Assembly: GCF_963169125.1 (NCBI RefSeq)
Contig: NC_084798.1
Coordinates: 173,505,980-173,569,979 of the forward strand
From: Humulus lupulus
Lineage: Eukaryota > Streptophyta > Magnoliopsida > Rosales > Cannabaceae
Direction: 5' to 3'
Length of the DNA stretch: 64,000 nucleotides
A program made the position numbers and the translations under genes. This document shows, one piece after another, positions 36,571 to 50,900 of the stretch. The notes under the pieces were generated by a model. It made no database searches. It had not been told where the DNA came from and saw only the letters and a program-made list of their open reading frames with translations. The first letter of the stretch is position 1. Each line of letters begins with the position of its first letter.

Positions 36571-37115
36571 TGTAATGTCCTCCTAATCCAGGATTGTTAC
36601 ACTGTGTATTTTAAATAGTGTTACACTTGCTAATCAAGTCCCTCGGTTATAAACATGTAACTAAGATTAATGACAAGGGTTAGGGTAAAATTTTGATCAA
36701 AAGGAAACGTTAACTTTTCATTTAAAAGTTTAGTATATACATGAGATCCCAAATAACATAAATTGGTATTTAAAAGGTTAGATACAAGTTAAAATACAAG
36801 CCAAGCCGACCTAGGCGGCAAAATAGGGGATACAACCCAAGTTCCTCCAAGATAACCCCAGTCGTGGTGGTCGAGCAGCTGAATATGTACACGCTGCCAC
36901 CGAAGCTCTCCAACTCATGGCTGGTCCAGCTTCCCTTTCCCCTTACCTGCACCATATAGCACCCATGAGCCAAGGCTCAGCAAGAAAACTTAAACATGTG
37001 CATGAACAGTAAATACAGATTCCAGATGCATATCTAGCATGCCCAGCAGTAATAACCTACTCATGCATGCATATAATAACAAATAAATGATTATAGGATC
37101 ATTCTGGGGCTTGCT

Positions 37116-39520
37116 TGTAATGCCCCAAAATCCCTAATGCGGTTTAATAGCTGGATTAGTAGGCCGGGAGAGCCATAATTGTTTTATAATGCCATTAAAT
37201 AATTATATGCATGTTTATGTGAATTATATTATAATATGATGTTAAATGCATGCATGTGGGTCCACATTTGATTATTAGGGCATTTTGGTAATTTGGCTCG
37301 TTGAGGGCATATTTGTGTATTTTGGTGCATATTGTGATTTATGGATGAGATCCCATTTTTATGGGGATATATTCGAGCTATTCGGCATGAGACAGTCTTA
37401 TGTTGCAAATTAGCGGTTTTGTCATAACGGGGTCAATTATTGGGATATTGGATAATGAGAATGTTTATTTGATGATATATTGGGAGTTATTGAGATCAAG
37501 AGGATATTCTGGGAGTTTTGACTATTTTGTCCCCGGGGATGTTTTTGGGACCCCGAGCATTAGGTTTTATTTGAGGTTACTTAAGCCTGAAGTAGTCTGA
37601 CAGAAAGAACCTTACGTTACAAACACTTTCTCTCTCTCGTTAACCTTTGTGACCATTCGTAGCAATTTCAAAGAAATCTTGAGCTCTAGGAGTCGGAATC
37701 AAGCGAGGATCTAGGCATAGTGATCCTTGGAAAGATTAAAAGATTCTTGACCGAAGGATTTGGCGAGAAACAACCCAATCAAAGGTAATCCAAGCTTTAA
37801 GTTTTGAGTTTTAGAGTTTCTAAGCTCTGAATTGGATTTTGTGTGTTGTTGAGTTTCTGATTCGTTTGAGCCTCGAGATTTGATGATTTTGGATCATTGG
37901 GATGTTTATGAACTTTTATTTTTGGATTTGGAGATGTTTAGGTATGTTTTTGGAAGGATTTAAAAGTGAGAAATCGGAGTTATGGCAGGTTTCCCAGGTG
38001 GGGCCGCGACCCAAGCTCGATGCTGAAGATGGTGGGTTTTGTGTGTGTTGGGGGCCGCGGCACTGGTTATGGTGCGCCACGGCGCTTGCTCCTGGTTTGG
38101 CTGGGGGCCGCGGCTCAAGGTTTTGGGGTCGCGGCTCATGAGGGTTTTTTAGGGCAAATGGGTGTTTTGATCATGGGAACTTTATTTTAGGCCTCGGGAT
38201 CGTTCTTACTACTCGATTTAGTGGGATTCGATGTCCCAGAGGCTAGATCTTGGTTCGGGAACCTTTGTTATTCATTTTATTGATGGAATCCCATAATTGG
38301 TTATGACTAGGTGACTGCTAAAGAACTAAAAGGCAAATCGTTCTCAAGGGTCGTTCTTTTATTAACTCTCGCTCGAATCAGAGGTAAGAAAACTGCACCC
38401 CATATGTGACATGCATGGTTATTCATGAGGCATGTTGAATGTTTAAATGTTGACATGGATTGAATATTGAATGCTTAGCAAATCTTGCTCACTTGTGTAT
38501 GGCACTGACTGATAGTCAGAATTGGAAATGGTGTCAGTATCAACTGTGAAGCTGTGAATCATTAGTCAAGTTCGACAGTGATACTGGGCACTGGTCACAC
38601 AGTGTTGACTCATAATTCAAGAACGGCCTTAGTGTGTTTAACGCAAGCCAACAAAGATTAGATCTAATCGACATCTACATTAAATGATTCAGAAGAGCGT
38701 TAATGTCGGACCGACCTCAAGTTCGATGAATACTATAAGCGCTTACTTAAAGCCACATTGACTATTTAGTCACATGGCTATGGGTGCCGAGCCCCGTAGT
38801 GACTTACCCATCAGTCACTCATCTGTTAAAGCTAGTGACTTACCCACCAGCCACTCATCTGTTTAAGCTAGTGACTTACCCATCAGTCACTCATTTGTTT
38901 AAGGTAGTGGCTTGCTTGTTAGTAACTCATTATGGTTTACCAGAACCTCAAGTGTTAAATCACTCATCTGACTAGGGCTATAAGCTCCTTCATGGTTAAT
39001 GTAACCACAAAGTGATATTCACTCATCTGTTCAGAGCTTTAAGCTCTATGTGATTATAATGCTAATCATTCGATAATATTTATATGCATTATTGTGCTCT
39101 CTTGCTGGGCTTTGGCTCGTGGGTGCTATGTGGTGCAGGTAAAGGGAAAGAAAAACTCACCCAACCTTGAGTGGAGAGCTTAGGTGGTGCTGTGTACATA
39201 TGCGGCTGCTTGACCACCACGGCCAAGAAGTTCTCAGGGGAACTAGGGGGTTTACCCTATTTTTACCGCTTAGATCAGCAGGTTGTAAATTTTCAAACTG
39301 TAATGACCATTTTTCATTGTAAATAGCTTGTGAACATTTTTATGGGCCCATGAACAGTTTTATGTTTTAAATAAAATATATCCTTTCCTTTTGATTGGTT
39401 TTCCACCTTAACCTATTAATAACACCTAAAAGCACGTTTTTAACCAAAGAACTCGATTAGCGAGTTAAATTTACGGTTCAACGTTCACCGTAACGGTCTT
39501 GGGGTAACCAGGGCGTTACA
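37116..39520 (+). mobile_element. Solo Ty3/chromovirus-type LTR nested in the 36571 LTR
   Basis: TGTAATGCCCCAAAATCCC...AACCAGGGCGTTACA, 2405 bp, same subfamily as the LTRs of 19947-29593 in opposite orientation. Flanks TTGCT (37111-37115) and CCGCT (39521-39525) fit a duplication with two C-to-T changes. Holds a 36-bp tandem array at 38797-38935. Confidence 0.87.
38797..38935 (+). repeat. 36-bp tandem repeat inside the nested LTR
   Basis: Three clear units and a decayed fourth of 'agtgacttacccatcagtca' plus 'ctcatctgtttaagct'. Not seen at the equivalent place of the sister LTRs, so it arose in this copy or its lineage. Confidence 0.88.
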
Positions 39521-40716
39521 CCGCTGCCCTGAATATATGACCATAGACTCAACCTGGTGCCCTATTCCCTAGCTAAGTGACCATAGAGCCACTCAGGGCA
39601 CTTTGCCTTAGCTCTGAGTAACTAGCCATAAAGTTAGCCAAGCGCTTTGTTTTTCCAAACGACCATAGGGTCGACTAACATAATAGTACGTCCCTGATTA
39701 GGCCTAAGCCTCTTGACCAGCGCACAGCGCGCTATTGCCGCCCTTGACTAATAAGTCAATGCCTTAACTAGATATTAAGACAACCAGATAAACAGATAAC
39801 CAGACACAGATAAGTATACTTCAGATAATACAAGTATGCATACATATTAATCATATATCTCTGCCAATTAAATACAAACACAATAATATCCATGTTCCTT
39901 AACGGGGCCGAGTCCTAATCACGCGAATAATCACACTTAGCACGTACTCGGTGTAGTTTTCTTACCTCAAGTCCGAGTGCAACGTATAATAAGAACAACC
40001 CTCGAGCACGATCTCGATTCTGAGCCCCGAATGGTAATATAGAACCCCATCAATAACGAGCGAATAAAGGCTTCCAGATCAAGTTCTAGCCTCCAGGACA
40101 TCGAAATCTACTAAACCGAGTGGTAGAATCTATCCCAAGCCCCTAAGTCTGAGTTGCCCCACTCATGATCTTCCCAGGGCTCAAAAGACCTTCAAGCGCT
40201 ATGACCCAAGGCCCAAGAGTCACGACCAGCCCCTAGGCAGAGAGCCTAAGGGCTCTCTTCTGGAACACACGCGTTGCGGCTCTCCCTGCAGGCGCCACAA
40301 CTCAAATGGAGGTTCAGCACCTCCTTCTCCTTTTTCGTTCATGAGAGTCGCAATGCCCCAAGTACAGGGTTGTGACTCGACATGAAAACCCAGTTTTTCC
40401 CTCATTTTCTTCAAGTCAAAACTCAACCAAAACCCAACCAAACATAGCCAAATCCCAAAAACAAAGTTCCCAATCAACTCAGTACTTCATAAGCCTTAAA
40501 ACCATCTCCAAAACACAAGCTTAAAACTCCTCACAAAACCAAATTCAGATTTGAGTTTTCAAAACTCTAAAACTCCACTAAAACCAGAGAAACATAAAGA
40601 ATTGAGGCTAGAAATCAATACCTCTACTGCCAAAACAACGCTAAGCCTTTCCCCAAGCAATCCCGAGCCTAAGTTAGCTTCAATTCCCCTTAGATCGCAA
40701 GAATTCTCAGGGAATT

Positions 40717-40770
40717 GAGAGAGAGAGAGAGAGTGTGTGTGTGTGTGTGTACATGAGTGAGAGAGTGTTT
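40717..40770 (+). repeat. Compound microsatellite (GA)n(GT)n
   Basis: About eight GA then ten GT units, inside the 36571-41350 LTR, at the place where sister LTRs have a short CT/GA-rich patch. Confidence 0.9.
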
Positions 40771-41350
40771 GTGTTTTTCTGTGTTTTTGTGTAGTTTACT
40801 TAGAGTTCAAGTAACTCTAAAAAAATCTCGAAGCTCGGGGTACCAAAAACGTCCCCGACGGTAAAATGGTCAAAATTCCTGAAACTCCCTCCTAATCTCA
40901 CTAACTCCCAACATATCCTCAAATATTTATTCCCATGATCAGATATCCCGATAATGTACTAAATACCAAAAATATCTCTTGACTCACCCCGAGTCGAGTA
41001 TTTGGTCCCGTTGTGACTTTCCCGCTAACTTGCTCCCTAGGATCGCCTCATGTCAAGTAACCAAAACATATCCACATAATAATGTGGCCTCACACATATA
41101 TGCACATATATTCCAAATATACCCGCAATGAGCCAAATTACAAAAATTGCCCTTCTAATAAGAAACGGGCCAACATGCATATCTTGTCATATTATAATAT
41201 AACTCACGTAATCATTAATAATACACATACATATCACATACACACATATTTCATAATTAAATCACATATATTCAAATAATTCTCCATAATTTGTCATCCT
41301 AGCCCCCTAGTCAAGACCCTAAGCCTAATTAGGTAATTTGGGAGGTTACA

Positions 41351-41610
41351 TGGTGACTCCCAGAGACCAAGTCGCCATCCAACAACAGAAAATTGATGCC
41401 CAAGATGGGAATATTGTCAACCTACAGGAGATGGTTAACGCCATGAGAGCTATTCTAGCAGCCCAAGGGCTGCGAGTGGACCCCCATGGCGAAGTACCAC
41501 TTAGGCAACTAGTTGGCATGCCACCTGCACACCCAACTAGAGCGCCGCCTGATGAGCCAGTGGGTGTGCATCCCGAGCACCCCACTAATACGGCGCAACA
41601 TTCTCCCTAG
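41351..41610 (+). pseudogene. gag remnant of the LARD, second part
   Basis: VTPRDQVAIQQQKIDAQ begins a predicted coiled-coil stretch (41380-41470), then a Pro/His-rich tail ending in a stop at 41608. It continues the frame broken at 36570. This is not an intact Gag: no capsid motif and no zinc knuckle are visible. Confidence 0.55.
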
Positions 41611-42461
41611 CATTGGAAAACCCTAAGATTTAGGGGTGAACTTGAGTTATCTCGTGAGGATTACACGCCCGAGGAGCAATAACCATTTCTTAGCTCCTTA
41701 AGAGTAATCGATACCCCGAGTCATCTGTACTCAAGCGCAAACCTCACCTGAACTTGAGTTATCTTTTGAGGACTATGTTCCTTAGGAGCAATAACCAATT
41801 CTTAAGCCCCAAGTCTCTCGTACTCGGGCGCAAACCTCAAGTTTCAAAAAACTTGGACCACCCGTACTCGCAGAGTAAGACCTAGGAAACTAAGCTTGTC
41901 ATGAGCAGATTAGGCCTAGTGTCACAACTTTTGAGGGAGGAATGACCTCAAAAAAACCCCCAATTAATGGGTGAACTTGAGTTATCTCCTGAGGATTGCA
42001 CTCTCGAGGAGCAGTAACCAGTTCTCAAGCACAAACCTCAAGTTTCCAAAAGCTTGGATCACAAGGCCTAGCCTAAATGGGCAGAGAGCTCGACCCACGT
42101 CCTGTGGGCTTAGATCTCAAGGACTAGCAGTGAGTTTTTGATTCCCAAAACTTGAGTACTTTGTACTCGGGGGCAAAGCTATAATCGCGACTAACAAAAA
42201 TGACCTAGTGCAACCTCCCGTGGACTACGCGCCTATGGAATAACACTTCATCTTCAAACCCTAAGTAAAATTGACCTCCTAAGACCCGAGTTGATGGGAC
42301 TCAAGGATGTAAGGACACGTCGAGTGCCCCCACTTGACAATGCACAAAAGTTACTTCCAAGGACTGTGAGCCTGTGAAGCAACACTAAGTGCTTAAAAGC
42401 GTCAAAATACTAAGTGAGTCAACAGGACTCAAGTCGTCAAGACCCGAGCACAAGTCCCTAC
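41611..42461 (+). other. LARD internal non-coding region with degenerate repeats
   Basis: Three imperfect copies of a roughly 60-bp unit 'gaacttgagttatctcctga' ... 'ggagcaataacc' at about 41638, 41750 and 41968, plus repeats of 'gtactcgggcgcaaacctca'. No pol coding. Such non-coding repeat-rich interiors are typical of LARDs. Confidence 0.65.
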
Positions 42462-44652
42462 TGTAGCGTCCCAAATTTTCTAATAAGGCTTAGGGCCTTG
42501 ATTAGTGTGTTGGAAGGGCAATAATTTATTTAATTATGTTAATATGTGAATTTAATGATTATGTGATTGAAAATGCATGTTTAGGTGAATTAAATATGCA
42601 TGTGGGGCCCATTTGGCTATTAGGGGCATATTTGTAATTTGAACCCGTTGAGGGTATGATTTTGAGCTATGTGCGGTGTTTTCGGCATAAGGAGATCCTC
42701 TCCCGCGGTGTCAACAGAGAGTCACAAAATTGGTGTTTAGTTGTGAGATTGGTAACTACTAGTAACTTAAGGTTGGTGTTGTTACTAAAATAATAAGTAA
42801 ATGGTGGTATTTTTACAAAGAGTGAAAGAATAAGTTGCCCTTGAGTTTTAGGAAAGAACTGAGTTAGAGGGAGGGGTAGAATAGTCATATAGGCTCTAAA
42901 CTAGACAAACCCACAGCTGAAGGTTAGCATTCACGTTCTAGGCGTCTCAAGAGTTCCTTGGTCCTTTGGTTCAAGCTTTCAAGAAGGATGAGAGCACAAG
43001 ACTAGGCAGTTGGTTTTTTTTAAGGAATTTGGAAGTGAATTGATTTGAGGAAGAGATTAGCAGCCATCCACACCTAGTAATCTCGAAATTTAAGAAGAGG
43101 TAAGGATTTCATTTATGTGGTTTAGGTCTTTTATGTTGTTCTTGAGGAATGTGAAGTTGATTTCTAAATTTCAGTTTTGGGATGAAGTTTTAAGGAACTT
43201 AAGCTTGGGAATTTGAGGATTGAAGCTTGGAGTGGCATTGGAGGCAGCCTATGGTCGAATTCTGTTCTAAAGGTAAGGATTCCTTCAAGTTTTGAAAAGT
43301 TTCTGATTTGGTTTAAGTTTTTGTAGAATTTTAAACCATTGATTGAAATTGAGTTTAGGTGTGAATTTGGATCGGGTTTTGATGCATATATGTTGTGTAT
43401 GTGGTGCTATTTGGAGTTTTCGGACCCTTTGGAACTTGGGTACACTTGGGGCATGGTTTGGGCAACTTTTGGCTCGGCGAAAAATGATGGGAAAAACCCA
43501 GTTTTCTGGGTTCGTGTAGGAGCGCCGCGACGCTGTTCTTCTGAGCCGCAGTGCTGGGATGATCCAGGGCAGGGGCCCTGGCTGGGTGCCACGACGCTAG
43601 GCCATTTTCAGGGTCCTTGAATTTTTATTTTTTGGGCTTGGGGGGAAGATTTCACCACCCCGTGTGGGAAAAATCGGGGGTCCCAAGAGCACGGGACTCG
43701 CTCTGTGGATCAATTATAAAATCGTGTAGTAACGAGAACGTTACTTGTGGTGTGTGACTAGGTTACTACTGGGACTCAGGAGAGGATCATTCATGGATGT
43801 CGTGATTGCTTTCCTAACTGCTAGCACTCAGATTAAAGGTAAGAAAATTGTTGTACTCGTAGAGCACGGTGTGGCCTTATTGTTTGTATTGCAAGGTGTG
43901 GCCCTATTGTTTGGATTGTAGGGTGTAGCCCTATTATTTATGTTTAGTATGTGTTTAAATATCTATCAATATTATGCTATGTGATGCAAGTTTGTAAGTG
44001 AACGACGAAGGCCAAGAACGACGAAAGCCAAGAATGGTAAAGGGTCGGGATCAACGTTGAGCACGCAGAATGCACGTCATTAGGGCGAGACCCTCCTAGG
44101 GTACTACAACCACCCTCTCGGTGAAGACTGCGAACCCAGTGCCTGGTATAGCACCTGGGACGGTGTTGGCCGTTATGTGCTTAGCCCGGTGGCTGTTTTG
44201 TTATATAATGTGAATTGTCATGTATGTATTATATGCTTTGTGTTGAGTTTACTTGCTGGGCTTCGGCTCACGGGTGCTCTATGGTGTAGGTAAGGGCAAG
44301 GGAAAGGTCGACCAACCATGAGTACGGAGAGCGTGGGGCGACATGTACATGTTCGGCCTACCTGGCTGCCACGGCTAGGGTCATTTTGGGAAATGTAAAG
44401 TAATTGTTGTTTTGTTTCCTAGGTCGACCTTACTTGTATTTTTAAGTTGTTAAGTATTTTCTAAACAATATTTTTGGATCCCAACTATGTTACTTTTTAA
44501 TGATTTCAATCAATATCCCAATTTCATAATTAATGTTATTAAACGAGTTTTGTTTCATTTTAAGCACACTTTTAACCAAAAACCTCGATTAGCGAGATAG
44601 TGGCACATTTTTAACTCACTTAGTAATGACTCTGAGGAATTTGGGTGTTGCA
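42462..44652 (+). repeat. 5' LTR of the 42462-56427 element
   Basis: 2191 bp, TGTAGCGTCCCAAATTTTC...GGGTGTTGCA. Contains three roughly 27-bp units 'ggtgtggccctattgtttg' at 43866-43945, AGGTAAGAAAAT at 43837 and GGTGTAGGTAAGGG near 44284. Confidence 0.94.
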
Positions 44653-44655
44653 ACT

Positions 44656-44667
44656 TGGTATCAGAGC
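44656..44667 (+). other. Primer binding site, tRNA-iMet type
   Basis: TGGTATCAGAGC three bases after the 5' LTR end. Confidence 0.92.
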
Positions 44668-44993
44668 GTGCCAAGGTTTATGGTTCCTAGAGATCGACCG
44701 ACTCAGGGTTGGTTGGTTGGTAGTGACAAGCTCGACTCAGGGTTGGTTGGTAATTAATGAATTATATTCTTAATTTCTTGCTTGAGTGTCCTGTTTGCCT
44801 GAATATATATAAATAGAACATGATGAATGCGGTGATATATGCATGATGATAGGGCATGGCCCCCTGATTGTTGTATGTTATTTTTGATTTATGGACTTCC
44901 TGGTTGTGGTTGGTTGATGAAATTGGGAGGTGATTTTGGATGTTGTTATCATGCCTGATGTGCAGCATCATTGATTGTAGGCATATCACTGTA

Positions 44994-47900
44994 ATGCCTC
45001 AGCGATCAATCAAACTCTGCGACAATAGGGTCGACGATGACAACTAGGGTCAAGACCCTCCACCTGCCCCACCGAATTTACAACAATTATTTGCCGAGAT
45101 GGAAGCTAGACTTCACTGAACTGAAGAAGAGCTTCGACAGTTGAGACAGCAAGCCCCTTCTCAGGGTAGTGGGTTACAGGTTCCACAGGCTGTGGCACCA
45201 GTGCTAGCCCAACCTGTAGTGGAGAATATATGGGAACCTTTGTATGAGAGGTTCAGGAAACAACATCCTCCAACCCTCGAGGGTGGCCTAGACCCACTGC
45301 GGCAGAGCAGTGGATGAACATTATCTCTTCCATCTTGGATTTCATGAGAGTGGAAGGAAATGAAAGAGTAGCTTGCACCAGCTACATGTTAAGAGAAGAT
45401 GCTCACATTTGGTGGGATGTGGTGTCTCAGAGGAGGAATATAGCAGTCATGACCTGGGAAGAGTTCAAGAATATGTTCAATGAAAAGTATTATAGTGTTG
45501 TAGTCCGAGTGACGAAGGTGGATGAGTTTATGAACCTGACTCATAACCGGATGACGGTTACTGAGTATGCTTTGAAGTTTGATCAGTTAGCGAAGTTCAT
45601 GCCGAACTTGGTGCTAGCTAACATGGCATGAAGAGATCGGTTTGTGTGGGGATTGAATGTTATGATTTCCTGTGACGTCAATATAACTTTGGATCTGAGA
45701 ACTACCACTTATGCACAGGTAGTGAACAAGGCCCTTACAGCTGTGGGGTTGAGGATCAGATATAGAAAGAGGTTGCTGCTAGGCGCAATGCTCAGAGGAC
45801 GGTGCCTCCTTTTACTGGATATAGCTGGGGTAGTGGCCCCAGTGAGCAGAAGAGAAAGGCCCCAGAATCTTTTGTTCCTCCTGGCTCGGATAGGAGAGCA
45901 TAGGGTGCTTTTAGTGGTTGTCAAGGCGAGGGTGATAACTGGAGGAGTTTCCCAGTGTGTCCTCAGTACCGACAACGGCGTCAGGGAGAGTGTACAATCA
46001 AAGGATTCTTTACTTGTGGGAGTATCAATCATTTGAGGAAGGATTGCTCACAGGCCGGGAAGGAAGGGCCGAAATAGAGTGATAGTCTCGCTCCTGCCAG
46101 AGTATTTACCTTAACCCAGACTAAGGCTGAGGCTAGCCCTTCGGTCGTGACAGATCAGATTTTTAGTGCTGGTTGTTCTTTTACTTCATTGATTGACTCC
46201 GGGGCTACTCATTCATTTTTTTCTGCTAGAGTGATAAACCAACTTTGTAGACCTAGTGATTTGTATGCTAGAGGATTTCGGACTTTGTTGCTGACTGGGA
46301 AACTAGTAGTCTCTAGGAGATGGGTTAGAGCATTGTCAGTAGAGATAGACAGTAGGGTGTTGTTTGTGGATTTGATTGAGTAAGTGATGGATGACTTTGA
46401 TATCATCCTAGGGATGGATTGGTTATCAAAGTATGGCGCGACGATTGACTGCAAGCGCAGGATGGTGACCTTTGAACCGAAAGGGGAGGTACCCTTTGTA
46501 TTCATGTGGACTGTGAGTACCTATGATTTCGGCACTGAAGGCTAGAGAGCTAATGCAAGAGGGTTGCATAACATTCCTTGCAAACAATGTGGATACTTCT
46601 AGAGTTGTTTCGATTGGACCGAATGAGACCAAACTAGTATGTGAGTTTACTGATTTGTTCCCCGCGAATTTTCCAGGGTTGCCGCCACACCAAGAGGTTG
46701 AGTTTTTCATTAAGTTGGCGCCAGGGGCGAAGCTAGTATCTAGAACACCTTATAGAATGGCTCTGGCAGAGTTAAAGGAACTGAAGATTCAGTTGCAAAA
46801 GTTACTAGATTTGGGATTCATCAGACCGAGTTTTTCACCGTGGGGTGCTCCAGTGTTGTTCATCAAGAAGAAGGATGGGTCCTTAAGGATGTTTATTGAC
46901 TACAGAGAGTTGAATAAGTTGACCATTAAGAACAAGTACCCACTACCTAGGATCAATGATTTGTTTGACCATTTACAAGGGAAGACAATGTTCTCTAAGA
47001 TTGACCTTCAGTCAGGCTACCACCAGTTGAGGATTAAAGAGGAGGACATACCAAAAACTGCTTTCTGCACAAGGTATGGACACTATGAATTCTTGGTTAT
47101 GTCCTTTGGATTAACCAATGCCCCAGCAGCTTTTATGGACATGATGAATAGGGTTTTCAAGGACTATCTGGACAAGTTTGTGATCGTATTCATTGATGAC
47201 ATACTGGTGTATTCCTCATTAAAGACAGAGCATGAGCAACATCTACACCTATTATTACAGCGGTTGAGAGAGCATATGTTGTATGCTAAGTTCAACAAGT
47301 GTGAGTTTTGGCTTTCCCAAGTAACATTTCTAGGTCATATTGTTAGTAAGGAGGGGATTCTAGTTCACCCAAGTAAGATTGAGGTAGTAAGGGATTGGCC
47401 CAGGCCGAGTAGTGTACCGGAGGTTAGGAGCTTTTTGAGATTGGCAGGGTACTACCGGCGATTCATCTAGGGATTCTCCAGAATAGCCACTGTAACGCCC
47501 TGGTTACCCCAAGACCGTTACGGTGAACGTTGAACCGCTAACCGAGTTCTTTGGTTAAAAACGTGCTTCTAGGTGTTATTAATAAGTTAAGGTGGAAAAC
47601 CAATCAAAAGGAAAGGATATATTTTATTTAAAACATAAAACTGTTCATGGGCCCATAAAAATGTTTACAAGTTGTTTATAGTGCAAAATGGTCATTACTG
47701 TGTAAAATTTACAACCCGCCGATCTAAGCGGTAAAAATAAGGTAAACCCCCTAGTGCCCCTGAGAACTCCTTGGCCGTGGTGGTCAAGCGGCCGCATATG
47801 TACACATCGCCACCTAAGCTCTCCACTCAAGGCTGGGTGAGCTTTTCTTTTCCTTTACCTGCACCACATAGCACCCATGAGCCAAAGCCCAGCAAGAAAA

Positions 47901-50900
47901 CACAATACTACATGAATATAATATCAACAATGATCATAATAATCATTCAGGACTTTTAGTCCAAAATAAAGGAGTGACAGTAGCAAAAGTCACTAAGGTG
48001 GGTTCCGTTCCCATAAGCCATGTGACGATAGGGTCACCTGGGCTTTATACATATAAGTGATCCTTTCACTAGCTTAAACAGGATAGGTTCTTGATGAAAT
48101 AGTCACCAACATAATCTACCACGTGACCATAGAGTCACAACCATAGGATTCTGCTCCCTAGCCATGTGACAAACAGTCACCTTGGCCTTTGGCCCTGGCT
48201 CTGAGTAATTAGTCTTAGACTAGTCAAGCGCTTATAATTTTCATTGACCTTAGGGTCGGTCCAGCATTAATGCTCCTAGAGTCATTCAATGATGATATCG
48301 ATTAGATCTAATCTTTTATCGGCTCTGCATTCATGGCGCTTATGCCGTTCCTGACTCCCAGGTCAGTAATATGCGACCAGTGTCGATTCTGAATAGTCAG
48401 TGCCATACACAAGTAAGTAAGATTTGCTAAGCATTTAATACGCAATCAATGTCCACATTTAATAACCAACATGCATCAATAACAACCACGCATGTCATAT
48501 ACACAGGGTGCAGTTTTCTTACCTCGGCTTTTAGCGAGAAATGATATAAGAACGACCCTTGAGAACGATCAAAATTTTAGTTCCTTAGCGGTCACCTAGT
48601 CATAACCAATTAGAATCCATTAATAAAGTAAATCAATAAGAGGTTCACAATCTAAAACCATGCTTCCGGGATCAATCCCGCACTCTCGGGAATCTTAATC
48701 TACCCAAATGGGGTAAAGGAACCCATCCCCGAGCCTTAAAAGTCATCCCGAGCCCTAAAATAGGCTTGCTGGAAAATGAACCAGCGCTGCAGCCCTATTA
48801 AATGGTGCTGAGGTGCTATTTCAAGTCAGAGAGGCCCAGCTCTCTGCCCTGCCTAACGCTGTTGTGCCTGGAATGGCGTTGCTGCGCCAATTACAGACCA
48901 GGAAATTTCTGGTTTTCCCTCCTTGCGATTTCCCTTGAAACCAACCCTCCAAACCAATCCCAAACATCACCCAAACATCCAATTCAACCCCTACATCACA
49001 CCCTCATCAAAACACAAGCTCTTACACAAAAACCTCCACTAATTCCCAACTATCCACATCAAAAACTATAAGAAAAATAGAGCAAAGCTAAAAGTTCATG
49101 GATGATTTCTTACCTCAATGGGATTTGAGTCCTTTTCAATGGATGAACCAAGTTTCTAAGCTCCAACATTTGGTTTCCTGGCTTGTTTCTTCAAATTGGG
49201 GTTCAAAAATTGAAGGGAAGAAGGAGAAGAAATGGTGTACGGAGAGGTTTTGAACTTGCTCTATTTTGGGTAACTTCTACAGCCTTCAATGGCATATATC
49301 AATCCTAGGGGTGAAAAGACTAAAATACCCCTAGGTCAAATAAAGGTTTCTAAAAGCTCCCAAGGGTAAAACCATCCTTTCCCACCTATTTCGTTAATCA
49401 TAATTAACACCCTCCAATTCCCGCTATTCTCGATATTCTCAAATACCAAAAATTCATATCCCGTTACCCCTTTAATTCCTGGCAACGTTCTAATCATTAA
49501 AACACCCCGAGACTCACCCCGAGCCTCAAACTTAATCCCGTTATGACTAAACCGCTAATTTATACTCAAAGATCGTCTCATGCCGAATGGCTCAAACAAA
49601 TCCACATTATAATGTGGCCTCAACAATATATCACCGACATGCATACAAATATACAATTACGCTCTCAACGGGCCAAATTACCAAAATACCCCTATCATGA
49701 GATATGGACCCACATGCATGCATTTAACATCATATTATAATATAATTCACATAAACATGTAAATAATAGTTTAATGGCATAATAAAACAATTATGGCCCT
49801 CCCGGCCTACTAATCCGACCATTAAACCACATTAGGGATTTTGGGGCATTACAGCCACACCATTGACTGAACTGACACGCAAGAAAACTAAGTATGTATG
49901 GACAAACAGGTGTGAGAACAGTTTCAAGGAGTTTAAGTGGCAACTGATCACCGCTCCAGTATTGAGTCTGCCGTCAGACAATGAGAAATTTTTAGTTTAT
50001 TGTGATGCTTCCAGATAGGGTTCGGGGTGTGTATTGATGCAGGCTGGAAAGGTAATAGCCTACACGTCAAGACAGTTGAAGGAGTATGAGCAGAGGTATC
50101 CCACACATGATCTGGAATTAGCGGCGGTGGTATTTGCACTTAAGGATTGGAGACACTACTTATATGGTGAGAAGTGCAAAATATACACCGACTATAAGAG
50201 TTTGAAGTACTTCTTTACTTAGAAGGATCTGAGTATGCGCCAGAGCCATTGGCTGGAGTTGGTAAATGATAACGATTGTAATATTTGATACCATCCTGAG
50301 AAGGCCAATGTGGTGGCCGATGCACTGAGTTGGAAGGGCCCAGGACAATTGTTCAGTTCGAGGTAGATATCATACAAGTTTTCCGAAAAGATGACTAGAG
50401 TTGGTGGTTGGTTAGTTAGCCAACATCACTCTTCAGTCTACGCTCCTTGAGAGGATTAAGGAGGCACAGGGCGAGGATTCCAGTTGAGAGAGCACAAAGA
50501 GAGCATCTTAGCCGGAGCGGCTAAAGACTTTTCTATTTCGGAGATGGGATTACTGAAGTATAAAGGCCGAATTTATGTTTTGATGGATTCTGGTATCCGG
50601 CGAGAGATCTTGGATAAGCCTCATACCACTCCCTATTCTTTACATCCGGGTACGACGAAGATATCCCAAGATTTGAGAACTTTGTACTGGTGGCCGGGAA
50701 TGAAGAGAGATGTGGTGGAATATGTGGCCAAGTGTTTGACTTGTCAGCAGGTGAAGGCCGAACATCAGAGGCTAGCAGGGTTGTTGTAGCCTCTAGAAAT
50801 TCTAGAGTGGAAATGGGAGAATATCACCATGGACTTTGTGGTTTGATTACAAAAGATCGTGGGACAACATGATTCAGTGTGGGTGATTGTGGATAGGTAC

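Larger units (their letters stand above)
36571..41350 (-). mobile_element. Solo Ty3/chromovirus-type LTR, containing another solo LTR
   Basis: TGTAATGTCC...GGAGGTTACA on plus, with the duplication TGGTA (36566-36570) and TGGTG (41351-41355), one mismatch. Minus orientation: the GGTGCAGGTAAGGGG block is at about 36938-36955 and the AGGTAAGAAAAC block at 39956-39968. Own length about 2.37 kb. A distinct subfamily from the others. No internal domain. Confidence 0.85.

Noticed and set aside
38784..38975. ORF with repeated VTYPSVTHL units
   Set aside because: It is the translation of a 36-bp non-coding tandem repeat inside a solo LTR.
44653..44690. Possible tRNA gene
   Set aside because: Only a 12-base match to the 3' end of initiator Met tRNA; it is a retrotransposon primer site, with no cloverleaf.
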